From assembly GCA_012518025.1 (NCBI GenBank), contig JAAYTP010000016.1, forward strand, positions 1 to 32,239: a stretch of DNA of 32,239 bases, written 5' to 3'. Source of the DNA: Clostridiaceae bacterium. GTDB taxonomy: Bacteria > Bacillota > Clostridia > DSM-8532. Shown in pieces: positions 1 to 9,100 of this stretch. Numbering within the stretch: the stretch's first letter is position 1; each line of letters opens with the position of its first letter. Below the pieces are notes generated by a model. That model ran no database searches. It had not been told where the DNA came from and was given only the letters and a program-made list of their open reading frames with translations. The position numbers and the translations under genes were made by a program.

Positions 1-13
1 AGGGGTGAGTGTA

Positions 14-541
14 ATGAGTTTGGACCATCTGCTGATTATACTGTTTTTTCCTGTCACCATTGCATTTGGTATCGGTATTTTCTTGCTGCTTCGTAGAAGA
101 GCCAGGAATAGGGAATTTGATGAACGGCAGCGTTTAGCTAGAGGCAAGGCCTACCAGGCCGCTTTCTGGACATTTGTTATATATTCACTTTTTTCCGCAT
201 TCATGAATGACGTGGCCGAAATACAATGGGCAGACTCGACAACCGGAACATTTATGGGATTATATCTGGCAATCGCAGTCTTTGCCATAATATGCATCAT
301 CACGGATTCCTTCTTCTCCTTCAGGGACAGGCCAGGCCCCTACTTCACCCTGTTTCTGATCGTTATCGCCGCAAACCTGATGATCTTCTTGCTGAACCTG
401 GCTGACGGAACTCCCATGGCGACTAACGGACTTTTTAATACTCACAGTTTGAACCTGTTCGCGGTCATCGCGCTGATACCCATTTATGTAACGCTGGTGG
501 CAAAGTATCTGTACGATAAAAAACATGCTGAAACGGAGTAG
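14..541 (+). CDS. Five-helix membrane protein of unknown function
   Basis: I do not recognise a named family. The roughly 175-residue product has five hydrophobic stretches (about residues 4-26, 46-64, 79-102, 109-129 and 143-165), a basic loop (RRRARNREFDERQR) after the first and a lysine-rich C-terminus, so it should be an integral membrane protein. ATG at 14 is preferred because AGGGG at 1-5 lies 8 nt upstream; a GTG at 5 is the alternative and its ribosome site would fall outside the window. The stop is 3 nt before a small XRE regulator on the same strand. Two-gene units of a small multi-pass membrane protein plus a compact XRE regulator are common in Firmicutes, so the regulator probably controls this unit. 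The gene may be preceded by more operon genes outside the window. Confidence 0.75.
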   Translation: MSLDHLLIILFFPVTIAFGIGIFLLLRRRARNREFDERQRLARGKAYQAAFWTFVIYSLFSAFMNDVAEIQWADSTTGTFMGLYLAIAVFAIICIITDSFFSFRDRPGPYFTLFLIVIAANLMIFLLNLADGTPMATNGLFNTHSLNLFAVIALIPIYVTLVAKYLYDKKHAETE

Positions 542-544
542 ATT

Positions 545-745
545 ATGAAAAACTTAAGATTGAAGGCTGCCCGTGCGGTTTTGGACATGTCTCAGCAAGA
601 TCTGGCCGATGCGGTGGGTGTGTCGCGGCAAACCATCAATGCCATCGAAAAGGGTGACTATAATCCCACCATCAAGCTATGCATAGCTATATGCCGCATC
701 CTTGGGAAGACGTTGGATGAGCTGTTTTGGGAAGAGGAGGCGTAA
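545..745 (+). CDS. Small XRE-family helix-turn-helix regulator
   Basis: A 66-residue protein that is almost entirely a lambda-repressor-like HTH domain. The recognition region reads SQQDLADAVGVSRQTINAIE (about residues 17-36), followed by the usual NPTIKLCIAICRILGKTLDELF C-terminal helices in which family members dimerise. It has no sensor domain, typical of the YozG-like group of tiny Xre regulators. GGAG about 6 nt upstream supports the ATG. It is 3 nt downstream of the membrane protein gene, so the two are very likely co-transcribed, with this protein acting as autoregulator or regulator of the membrane protein. The target operator is not visible because the promoter lies outside the window. 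Confidence 0.9.
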   Translation: MKNLRLKAARAVLDMSQQDLADAVGVSRQTINAIEKGDYNPTIKLCIAICRILGKTLDELFWEEEA

Positions 746-749
746 CCAC

Positions 750-780
750 GGAGGGCGGCGCTTCATTTGCACCGCCCTCC
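750..780. terminator. Strong GC-rich hairpin between convergent genes
   Basis: GGAGGGCGG and CCGCCCTCC form a near-perfect stem around a short loop, just after the XRE stop and 20 nt from the end of the convergent dehydrogenase gene. No clear U-run follows on either strand, so it may be a bidirectional terminator or an mRNA 3'-end stabiliser. Confidence 0.6.
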
Positions 781-800
781 TAAAGGCTTGAACCCTTTTA

Positions 801-1835
801 TCAGAAGCATCTGTCTTTTTCTTTTTTATCACAGTTTCCATATCTGGTGCACTGATAGCAAATCTCATTGGTGAGACCTTCATTTTCATAGAATTCCCTC
901 AGGTTTTCCAGAGTTGTTTCTGCAATATTCTTAAGCGCCTCATCGGTTAAGAACGCCTGGTGTGATGTGACAATCACGTTGGGCATGGATATAAGCCTTG
1001 CGAGGATATCATCCTTTATGACCACATTGGAGTAGTCCTCAAAGAAGATATCCGATTCCTCCTCATACACATCCAGGCAGGCTCCGCCGATCTTTCCGGT
1101 CTTAATTGCATTCAGCAGGGCTTCGCTGTCCACCAGGGCTCCTCTGGAGGTATTGACAATGTAGACGCCATCCTTCATAAGCTCAATGCTATCCTTGTTG
1201 ATAACATGATAGGTATCTTTTGTTAAAGGGGCATGAAGGGAAATGATGTCGGATCGTCTGAACAGTTCTTCCAGCTTCACATACTCTATATTGCTGTCCT
1301 TAGCCGGGAACGGATCGTAGCCTAAAATCTTCATTCCGAATCCTTTACATATATCTGCAAACACCTGCCCGATTTTTCCTGTGCCGATGATGCCCATGGT
1401 TTTCCCATACAGATCAAAGCCTGTGAGCCCGCTGATGCTGAAATTGAAGTCGCGGGTTCTTATATATGCCCGGTGGATCTTCCTGTTCAGGGTTAGAATT
1501 AAAGCCATAGCATGTTCGGCTACAGCATGGGGTGAATAGGCCGGAACCCGCACAACATGCAATTTGCCGAAGGCAGATTTGAAATCAACATTATTGTACC
1601 CGGCACAGCGCAGAGCAAGGATTTTTATACCATAACCATTCAAGATATCTATGGTCTTTTCATCAATAACATCATTGACAAAGGCAACCACGCCATCCAG
1701 CCCGGAACACATCATGGCCGTGTCGCTGTTCAGTTTGCTTTCGAAATACTTGAACTCAAATCCGTATTTCTCCTTTAGTTTTTCAAACCAGATTTTATCG
1801 TAGGGTTTGGTATCGAAAAAACCAATTCTTTTCAT
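801..1835 (-). CDS. ldhA: D-lactate dehydrogenase (LdhA-type D-2-hydroxyacid dehydrogenase)
   Basis: NAD-dependent cytosolic enzyme expected to reduce pyruvate to D-lactate and re-oxidise NADH during fermentation. Seen: Rossmann motif GTGKIG (151-156), substrate arginine in NTSRGALVD (Arg231), catalytic Glu in LDVYEEE (about 258-260) and catalytic His in TSHQAF (His292). The segment ESDIFFEDYSN followed by DDILARL is characteristic of the LdhA branch rather than phosphoglycerate dehydrogenase. The start ATG has GGAAGGAG close upstream. The 344-residue length is slightly above the usual 330 because of a C-terminal extension carrying Cys326, Cys329, Cys335 and Cys343. Another 2-hydroxyacid dehydrogenase specificity cannot be excluded. 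It is monocistronic and divergent from the xylanase gene. Confidence 0.85.
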   Translation of the reverse strand: MKRIGFFDTKPYDKIWFEKLKEKYGFEFKYFESKLNSDTAMMCSGLDGVVAFVNDVIDEKTIDILNGYGIKILALRCAGYNNVDFKSAFGKLHVVRVPAYSPHAVAEHAMALILTLNRKIHRAYIRTRDFNFSISGLTGFDLYGKTMGIIGTGKIGQVFADICKGFGMKILGYDPFPAKDSNIEYVKLEELFRRSDIISLHAPLTKDTYHVINKDSIELMKDGVYIVNTSRGALVDSEALLNAIKTGKIGGACLDVYEEESDIFFEDYSNVVIKDDILARLISMPNVIVTSHQAFLTDEALKNIAETTLENLREFYENEGLTNEICYQCTRYGNCDKKEKDRCF

Positions 1836-2183
1836 AGTCCAACTCCTTCCATAGCACGATTCGCATATCTAAAAGAAATGTCAGATACTCGTACCTGTTT
1901 ATATATACCACCATTAATACCAATTTCATCGTTCAATACAGTGACATCTTCCAAAAACAAACAGAACCGAGGCTTATTCTAACCATTATCAGATGAAGTT
2001 ATATAAAAGCCAGGGAAAGCTCGATTCGGAAGTGCTGAAATACTAATATTGAAACGCCGTTACATACCCTACAAATTATGGTATACTCAAAATGAACCGG
2101 TAATATAAGACGGTTCTGTTGATTGCTTGCATCCAGGATTTTACACCGGTTCAGTCAGTCAAATACATATTGAGGTGGTTTAG
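1836..2183. other. Divergent intergenic region with possible operator repeats
   Basis: This 348-bp gap separates ldhA (-) from the xylanase gene (+). It contains a probable xylanase promoter (2059-2087) followed by GAACCGGT (2094-2101), CGGTTC (2111-2116) and ACCGGTTC (2145-2152), which form inverted repeats in the expected leader. I see no convincing promoter for ldhA and no open reading frame worth calling. Confidence 0.45.
2059..2087 (+). promoter_or_regulatory. Probable promoter of the xylanase gene
   Basis: TATACT (2082-2087) is a good -10; GTTACA (2059-2064) is a weak -35 (4 of 6) at exactly 17 bp. Transcription would start near 2094, giving a leader of about 90 nt that contains the GAACCGGT/ACCGGTTC repeats. 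Confidence 0.45.
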
Positions 2184-3977
2184 ATGTGCAGAATCAGATC
2201 CTCTAAAAGCAAGATCATCGTTTTATCGCTGGTTATCAGCCTCACAGCATTCATGCTCTCAGGCTGCGGCGCAGACGGCCAGACCTCCGGCACCCCGCAG
2301 CCATCCCCCGCTCCAGCGTCAACCCCTGATCCGACCCCCACTCCGACGTCAACCCCCGAGTCCGGCGATTCAGGAAGCAAAAAGCCGAAAGGTCCTGTAT
2401 ACGAACCCACCGGTTCTTCATTGGCCGAGGCTTACTCCGATTATTTTCTCATAGGCACCATCTATACACCCAATACCCTGATCGACCCGGAAAAAAGTCT
2501 GGTACTCGATCAGTTCAACTGTATCACACCGGAAAACATCATGAAGCCTGAGGGTATGCAGCCCAGTGAGGGCTATTTCGGCTTCGCCCTGCCAGACACC
2601 ATGTTGAAGTTTACCGAGGAGAACAATCTTAAAGTGGTTGGACATACCCTCGTATGGCATCAGCAGTCCGGAAGATTCCTGGGTCAGACCTCAGACCGTG
2701 AAAAGGCCATAGAACAGCTTCGTAACCATATTACCACCGTTGTAAGCAACTATAAGGGCAGGATCATGGTCTGGGATGTTGTTAACGAGGCGGTGAAGGA
2801 TGACTGGCCGCTTCCTCCGGATGGTGACTGGACCAAATGCCTGCGGGAAACACAATGGCTGAGATCCATCGGTCCCGACTATATCGAGATGGCATTCCGG
2901 TTTGCCCATGAGGCCGACCCTGACGCAAAGCTGTATTACAACGACTATAACCTTAACGTTAATACCAAGGCCACCGTAGTCAACGCCATGGTCAAGGACC
3001 TCCTGGAAAAGGGCGTGCCCATCCACGGCATCGGCATGCAGGGACATTATAGCACTGATGTCTCCATCTCTTCGGTAGAGAACAGCATTAAGATGTTTTC
3101 GCAGCTCGGCGTTGAGGTGAGCATCTCCGAACTTGATGTCACGGTAAATAACGCCTCAGGATCACTGACCAGGGAGCAGGAAGTCAGGCAGGCCATCGTA
3201 TACGCAAAACTGTTCAAGCTGTTCAAAGAGTACAAGGATGCCATCGTAAGGGTTACCTTCTGGGGAACCGTCGATAATAAAAGCTGGCGCAGTGACAAGT
3301 TCCCATGCCTGTTCAGCCGCGACTATACCCCAAAGGAGGCTTATTTCGCTGTTCTGGATCCCGACAAGTACCTTGCCGAACACGATGTATCCGGTTTATC
3401 TACGGAAAAAATTGTGAAAAAGGCCCAGGCGATGTACGGAACTCCCTCAATTGACGGAAACAAGGAGGAACTCTGGAGTAAATGCCCTGAGATTCAGGCA
3501 AACAACTCCATCCTGGCCTGGGAAGGCGCAAAGGGTATCGTGCGGGTTCTCTGGGATGAAAACTTTGTATATTTCCTGATTGAGGTGGAAGATCCGGTTT
3601 TGAACAAGGATTCGGCAAGTCCTTACGAGCATGATTCCATTGAGGTCTTCCTCGACCAGAACAACGGGAAAACTTCTTCCTATGAGGATGATGACGGGCA
3701 TTACCGTGTAAACTTCGAAGGTCATGAAACCTTCGGCAATATACCCGAAAAAGAGGGGTTCAAGTCTGCTGCGAAAGTAACGCCCAACGGCTATCTCGTG
3801 GAACTGGCCATTCCGCTGATGAATCCCGCCTCCGAAGGCATGGTAATGGGATTTGATGTCCAGATCAACGACAGCGACGATACGGGTACCCGCGTAAGCA
3901 TCATGAAGTTCAGCGATCTTACCGACAACACCTGGCAAAGCCTTGAAAACATCGCGGATCTTGAACTGGTGAAATAA
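2184..3977 (+). CDS. Lipid-anchored endo-1,4-beta-xylanase: GH10 domain plus CBM9-like module
   Basis: Extracellular, membrane-tethered enzyme expected to hydrolyse internal beta-1,4 bonds of xylan. Order: basic N-terminus and hydrophobic core ending in lipobox LSGC (Cys28), so a lipoprotein; Pro/Thr/Ser linker (about 36-66); GH10 catalytic domain (about 78-400); C-terminal CBM9-like domain (about 420-597). GH10 hallmarks are GHTLVWHQQ (153-161), acid/base Glu202 in WDVVNEAV, nucleophile Glu316 in SISELDV and TFWGTVDNKSW (358-368). The CBM9 region shows the family pattern of an aromatic-rich beta-sandwich with ILAWEG, DSIEVFLDQN and HYRVNFEG. GAGGTGG about 6 nt upstream supports the ATG. The gene stands alone with its own promoter and terminator. 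Confidence 0.95.
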   Translation: MCRIRSSKSKIIVLSLVISLTAFMLSGCGADGQTSGTPQPSPAPASTPDPTPTPTSTPESGDSGSKKPKGPVYEPTGSSLAEAYSDYFLIGTIYTPNTLIDPEKSLVLDQFNCITPENIMKPEGMQPSEGYFGFALPDTMLKFTEENNLKVVGHTLVWHQQSGRFLGQTSDREKAIEQLRNHITTVVSNYKGRIMVWDVVNEAVKDDWPLPPDGDWTKCLRETQWLRSIGPDYIEMAFRFAHEADPDAKLYYNDYNLNVNTKATVVNAMVKDLLEKGVPIHGIGMQGHYSTDVSISSVENSIKMFSQLGVEVSISELDVTVNNASGSLTREQEVRQAIVYAKLFKLFKEYKDAIVRVTFWGTVDNKSWRSDKFPCLFSRDYTPKEAYFAVLDPDKYLAEHDVSGLSTEKIVKKAQAMYGTPSIDGNKEELWSKCPEIQANNSILAWEGAKGIVRVLWDENFVYFLIEVEDPVLNKDSASPYEHDSIEVFLDQNNGKTSSYEDDDGHYRVNFEGHETFGNIPEKEGFKSAAKVTPNGYLVELAIPLMNPASEGMVMGFDVQINDSDDTGTRVSIMKFSDLTDNTWQSLENIADLELVK

Positions 3978-4005
3978 CGCTGATTGATTTCTTCTGAACT
4001 ACGAC

Positions 4006-4034
4006 AGCAGGAGCCTTTTGGCCCCTGCTTTTGT
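4006..4034 (+). terminator. Rho-independent terminator after the xylanase gene
   Basis: AGCAGGAGCC pairs with GGCCCCTGCT (one mismatch) around a TTTT loop, followed directly by TTTTGTCTT. Confidence 0.85.
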
Positions 4035-4101
4035 CTTGCGGGATATTACAACCTCTTTTTCTTTTTTTATTTACATAAACAAACTATTTTAGACCGAATT
4101 G

Positions 4102-4110
4102 TGATACAAT
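4102..4110 (+). promoter_or_regulatory. Extended -10 promoter of the acyl-CoA synthetase gene
   Basis: TGATACAAT is a TGn extended -10; no good -35 is seen. The start point would be near 4117, making a very short leader and favouring translation from ATG 4148 over ATG 4133. Confidence 0.5.
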
Positions 4111-4147
4111 AACAGGAGTACTTTTCTTAAACATGAATGGAGATAAA

Positions 4148-5974
4148 ATGACTGATCGAATTAAACTGCACAATATAAGAACCATCGAACCTTATTACCA
4201 GGTAAGGCTCATCACCGACCTAAAAGACATGATGTTGCAATCGGTAGAACTTTATGGAGAAAGGACAGCTTTCAGGTTCAGAGATACACCCCGATCCCAG
4301 GTAAAATCAATAACTTACAGGGAAGCCCTCGACGATATGAACGCATTAGGAAGTGCCCTGGTCAAAATGATGCCGGGTCGCCCCAAGGTAGCGATTATCG
4401 GTGAGAACAGGTATGAATGGATCATTTCCTTTCTTGCTGTTGTCAACGGAGCCGGTATTGCGGTTCCCATCGACAGGATGCTTCCTCCTTCAGAGCTGCG
4501 AAGGGTGTTGGAGCGCGGAGAAGTAGATGCCGTCATATATTCGGAGCAATTCCACGAAACCGTGATGGCCTTTGCTCGTGACAATGACAGGATTAAAGCC
4601 TGTATCTGCATGAATCCAGGTGATGGAATCAGTACCGGAGATCAAGGCAAATACTATTCCTTCCATGAGCTCGTACAAAAAGGGCGTGAACTGACAGTCA
4701 AGGGTGATTCATCCTATACAGTCATCAAGCCCGACAACAGGACCATGTGCGTTCTTCTTTTCACCTCGGGAACATCGGCCGATTCCAAGGCGGTTATGCT
4801 TTCCCATGAAAACCTGTGTGCGGATATCATGGGCATAGGCGGAGTCGTTCATGTAGAGCCCGGTGAATCGGTGCTTTCCATACTTCCGCTTCATCACACC
4901 TTTGAGAACACTGCAGGCCTTCTCTACCCGTTATACTGTGGGATGACCGTTGCCATAAGCGATGGGCTCAGACATCTTTCCAGGAATCTGACCGAACACC
5001 GGCCCGATGTGCTTGTGGGGGTTCCCCTGATATTTGATAAGTTCAGGAAAAAGGTGGTCCATGAGATTTCAAAGCAGAAGAAAACCTTCCAGGTCGGCCT
5101 CCTGAAGGGAATCTCAGGCGCTCTACGCTTTGCAGGCCTCGATATGAGGCGCATCCTGTTTAAGAAGCTCCTTGAACCATTTGGCGGAAATCTCCGTGCC
5201 ATCATTACAGGCGGAGCATCCATGGAGCCCGATCTGGCCCGCTGGTATGAGAGCATTGGCATCAATGTTCACCAGGGATACGGTCTTACCGAGACCTCTC
5301 CGGTGGTGGCAGGCTGCAATGATCGTGTTAGAAAGCCCGGCACATGCGGCGAGCCCCTTCCGGGCGTAAGTATCGCCATAGCCAATCCCGATCTTAAGGG
5401 TATCGGCGAGATTGTTGTAAAGGGCAGAACCGTTATGCTCGGCTATTGGAACGACCCTGAAGCGACCAGGAACTGCATGACCGATGGCTGGTTCCATACC
5501 GGGGATCTTGGAAGAATAGACAGACGCGGCCTTCTCCATGTGACTGGAAGGCTGAAATCCATGATCGTCCTGAAGAACGGCAAGAAGGTGTTCCCTGAAG
5601 AATTGGAGTTTCTCCTGAACAAACAGCCCTGCATCAAGGAGTCCTTTGTGTGGGGTGAGACATTGGATGGCGGCGAGGTTGAGGTCTGCGCCAGGATCGT
5701 CCTGGATCCGGAGAACATGCCCTGTGACCTGTATGACAACCAGGCCATCCGCAATATCCTGGATCAGGCCATCCGTGATATCAATAAGCAGGTTCCCGCG
5801 TATAAGGCTATCAGATATTATGTGTACGGGTATAAGGAGCTTGTTAAAACCACAACCCTTAAAATCAAGCGGTATGTGGAGACCAACAGGATTCATAAGG
5901 CCCTTGAGAGCCTGGCGATTACCATTAAAAATGCATGCGGCAAAAACTTTGATGTGCTTGAGGCTGCAGAGTAG
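4148..5974 (+). CDS. AMP-forming acyl-CoA synthetase (long-chain fatty acid-CoA ligase type)
   Basis: ANL-superfamily enzyme that activates a carboxylic acid to an acyl-AMP and then a CoA thioester; the similarity is to the long-chain fatty acid ligase branch, but the substrate cannot be read from sequence. Motifs (numbered from the upstream Met at 4133): P-loop LLFTSGTSADSKAV (208-221), A5 motif YGLTET (383-388), TGDLGRID (456-463), TGRLKSMIVLKNGKKV (hinge, about 471-486), and C-terminal TTTLKIKRY containing the expected catalytic lysine region. There is no carrier-protein domain. GGAG 5 nt before ATG 4148 and the promoter position favour that start (608 aa); ATG 4133 would add five residues. 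It is monocistronic and convergent with addA. The substrate may be a membrane fatty acid. Confidence 0.88.
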   Translation: MTDRIKLHNIRTIEPYYQVRLITDLKDMMLQSVELYGERTAFRFRDTPRSQVKSITYREALDDMNALGSALVKMMPGRPKVAIIGENRYEWIISFLAVVNGAGIAVPIDRMLPPSELRRVLERGEVDAVIYSEQFHETVMAFARDNDRIKACICMNPGDGISTGDQGKYYSFHELVQKGRELTVKGDSSYTVIKPDNRTMCVLLFTSGTSADSKAVMLSHENLCADIMGIGGVVHVEPGESVLSILPLHHTFENTAGLLYPLYCGMTVAISDGLRHLSRNLTEHRPDVLVGVPLIFDKFRKKVVHEISKQKKTFQVGLLKGISGALRFAGLDMRRILFKKLLEPFGGNLRAIITGGASMEPDLARWYESIGINVHQGYGLTETSPVVAGCNDRVRKPGTCGEPLPGVSIAIANPDLKGIGEIVVKGRTVMLGYWNDPEATRNCMTDGWFHTGDLGRIDRRGLLHVTGRLKSMIVLKNGKKVFPEELEFLLNKQPCIKESFVWGETLDGGEVEVCARIVLDPENMPCDLYDNQAIRNILDQAIRDINKQVPAYKAIRYYVYGYKELVKTTTLKIKRYVETNRIHKALESLAITIKNACGKNFDVLEAAE

Positions 5975-6033
5975 TAAGGCCATTGGAGCGGAGTTAAGTT
6001 GGAGCATAGCATTCTAGCTCCTGAGCGGCTTTT

Positions 6034-6098
6034 GGGAGATTGCTTCGTCGGCTGCGCCTCCTCGCAATGACAAAAAAGGGAGCCTCCTCGCAATGACA
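6034..6098. repeat. Interspersed GCAATGAC-type palindromic repeat, one full and one partial copy
   Basis: A 38-bp unit at 6034-6071 has imperfectly palindromic ends (GATTGCTTCG ... CTCGCAATGAC). Its right half, GCCTCCTCGCAATGACA, is repeated exactly at 6056-6072 and 6082-6098. Its minus-strand translation gives the peptide CHCEEAQPTKQS, familiar as a spurious ORF product of repeats of this type in many bacterial genomes. It lies between convergent genes, about 13 nt from the addA stop. Confidence 0.75.
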
Positions 6099-6110
6099 GT
6101 AATGAACTCA

Positions 6111-9100
6111 TTATAAGTCTATTACTTCTCCGGTTGAAAAGAGATAGATATAACGCTCCTTAACCCTCTTCCCAGTCAGGGTTTCCAGAGCCTTGGAGTA
6201 GTAGCTGATCTGTGTGGCATAACGCTCCCTGATCATCTCCTCCTTACCAGGTAGGACATGGTCGGTCTTGTAATCGATCAGAACAAGCCCATCAGGCTCC
6301 CCAAAGAAGCAGTCGATAACCCCCTGGAGCAGGACGGGTTCATGCCCCATATCCTCCCGAATACCCGGGTAGAGCTCCCGGCAGGGTATTTCAATATAAA
6401 AAGGCACCTCCCGGTTAATGGTATCGCAGGACAAAACCCTTCTTCCCAGATCCGAGTCTATGAACCGCCTGATCTTGCCTGTATCGATGCTTTCGGCCTG
6501 CTTCAATGTCAGGAGATCTTTTGAAACCATCTCCTGAATTTGCTTTTCCAAATCAGGGTTTTTAAAGTCCAGATGCTGCATGACAAAATGCATCACCGTA
6601 CCCTTTTCTGCAGCACTCAATCCCTTCCTTTCTTCCAGGAACATGGGCTTTTTCACCATTTGGTGTAAATACCCCGGCGGGTCTCCCCTCTCATCTGAGA
6701 TTTGTGGGTCAAACCGTCGTTTTAGCTCGGTGACCGAGAACTTGGCCTGCACCCGGGACAATTTCGCAAAAGGATACTCCCAGTCAAGCCTTCTGTCAAT
6801 TTCCATATCATATGCGGACAGGTCTTCACTGTTATCATCTCCCTCAAGCCACTGGATAAGCCCGGTCTGTTCAGCTTCGTCTTCTGCAGGGTCTCCAGGC
6901 ACCTGATTCCGGTCCCAGAAGATAACCCGCCATATAGACTCATCATTCACCAAAAGATTGTTTAAATCATGATCCGCCGGCAAGCTATCCCACAATGCAC
7001 AGCAGCCTTGGTGCCGCATCAGGGCAGGAACCATCCAGTCCAGGTAAGTGGTTGCCTTAATCATCTTATATCCTGGAAGCCTCTGCTCTTCCGAATCTGC
7101 CGATTCTGCCCAGCCTTCCAGAGCCTTTGGCAAATCCCTGGCCGCTCCGGTTATGATCAGCTTTTCCCTGGCTCTTGTGAGTGCCACATAGAGGATGCGC
7201 ATTTCCTCAGAAAGGGTTTCAATCCTTATCTTCTCCCGGATAGCCTGTTTTACAGCTGATGGCCATGAAGCCCTGAGCCTGGTATCCACCACGTCGGGTC
7301 CGAATCCCAGATCCTGATGGAGCAGGATGCTCTTGTTCATATCCTGAAAATTGAACTTCTTTCCGCAGCCCGACAAAAACACCACGGGGAACTCCAGGCC
7401 TTTGCTCTTATGTATGCTCATGATGCGCACCACATTGTCGTTCTCGCTGAGGATCTTGGCACTTCCCATATCCCCCCGGCTGCTCTTTAGCTTGTCTACG
7501 AAAGTAATGAAGTTAAAAAGCCCTTTGTAGCTGGTCTTTTCAAACTGCCTGGCCCGGTCGAAGAGTATTCTCAGGTTTGCCTGGCGCTGTTCCCCGGCCG
7601 GCATGGCTCCCACCATACCATAGTACCCGGTCTCCTGATAAAGCTGCCAGATCAGTTGGTCAGTTGTCATATATAGCGACATCTCGCGCCATCTCTCAAG
7701 CTTATCCAAAAAATCTGCCGCCCGGACAGCGGTATTGCCATTTTTTGAATCGGCTAGCTTGCAAAGAGCATCGAATAGAAGTCCCTTCCTCTCTGCCAGG
7801 CGAATCTCGGCCAACTCATCGGTGGTGAACGAGAAGATGGGAGAACGGAGTACCGACAACAGGGGAATGTCCTGGAGAGGGTTATCAATGATCTGGAGAA
7901 GGGACAGAACCACTTGTACCTCAATGGTCTTGAAAAAGCCGCTTCCGGTATCGGCGAATACCGGGATTCCCATCATCCCCAATTCCTCGGTAAATACATC
8001 GCTCCAGCTCTTGGTGGTGCGAAGTAATATGACAATATCCCGATAGGTGACGGGGCGGTACTCTCTCCTGGATTTATCCCAAACAGAATAGACTCTGCCT
8101 TCTTCATCAGGGGACAGCAGCTCTTTTATCCGGCGGGCCACAATCCTAGCTTCGCATTGAATATTGTCCAGAACCTCTCCATCCTCGTTTTCATCATTAC
8201 CGGCATCATCGGTCTCATCAACATCTGTGGATCCCTTATCTGCACCTCCGGTCTGGATCAGGTGAAATTCTACTTCTCCGCCTGCTGTAATCCCTTCATC
8301 GGGGTCATTGAAAACAGCTCCCGGGTTCAGAGCCTCTTCCTGGGTGTAATCCAGCTCACCCACCTGCTCTGACATGAACTGCCCGAACAGGTAATTGACA
8401 GCATCAATCACTTCTTTCCGGCTTCTGAAGTTCTTGTAAAGCAGGATCTTTCTATAAGGGCTCCCCTTTTCTATTGAGTAGGTGTTGTACTTTTCCATGA
8501 AGATATCCGGGCGTGCCTGTCTGAATCGATATATGCTCTGCTTTACATCTCCCACCATGAACACATTTGGCCTTCCCTCAGGAGCCCTGGATATCATTTT
8601 GATGATGATCTCCTGCACCAGGTTGCTGTCCTGGTATTCATCCACCATTACCTCCACAAAACGTTCTCTGTAGGTTACAGCAGTTTGGGAAGGGATAAGG
8701 TTGCCATCCTCATCTTTTTGAGTGAGAAGCTCAAGGCATAGATGCTCCAGGTCATTAAAATCAACCATGGATTTTCGCGCTTTCTTTTCATTGTATTTCC
8801 TGGCCAGATCAGATGCCAGGCCGGCCAGGCAGCTCATTTTTGGATAGAGAGCGTTGAGATCTTTTATGATTTCTTCCGACCCGGCTGTAAAAATCCTCTC
8901 CTGCAGCTTTCTTATACCTGCTTTTACTTGATTGCGAATCTTTTTTACTTTCTCCTGGCTTACCTTGTCCGCATCCTTGCCCAGTGTTGGCATACGATCA
9001 AAATTAATGCTTTCGATGAGGCGGCAGACCTTATCCCAAATTGGCCCTTGGGATAAGGCAGCACCTTCAGAATCTGCCGGATCCGGAATCATCTGCAGCA

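Noticed and set aside
3447-3938. 163-codon minus-strand frame
   Set aside because: Antisense to the CBM9-like region of the xylanase gene; no independent support.
5123-6007. 294-codon minus-strand frame opposite the acyl-CoA synthetase
   Set aside because: It lies entirely antisense to a gene with clear ANL motifs, has no recognisable domain, and looks like a shadow of a codon-biased plus-strand gene.
6034-6098. CRISPR-like short repeats
   Set aside because: Only two units with a 9-nt gap, and no regular spacers or cas genes anywhere in the window.
5893-6111. 72-codon minus-strand frame
   Set aside because: Its translation is the familiar spurious peptide of the GCAATGAC repeat fused to antisense of the synthetase gene.
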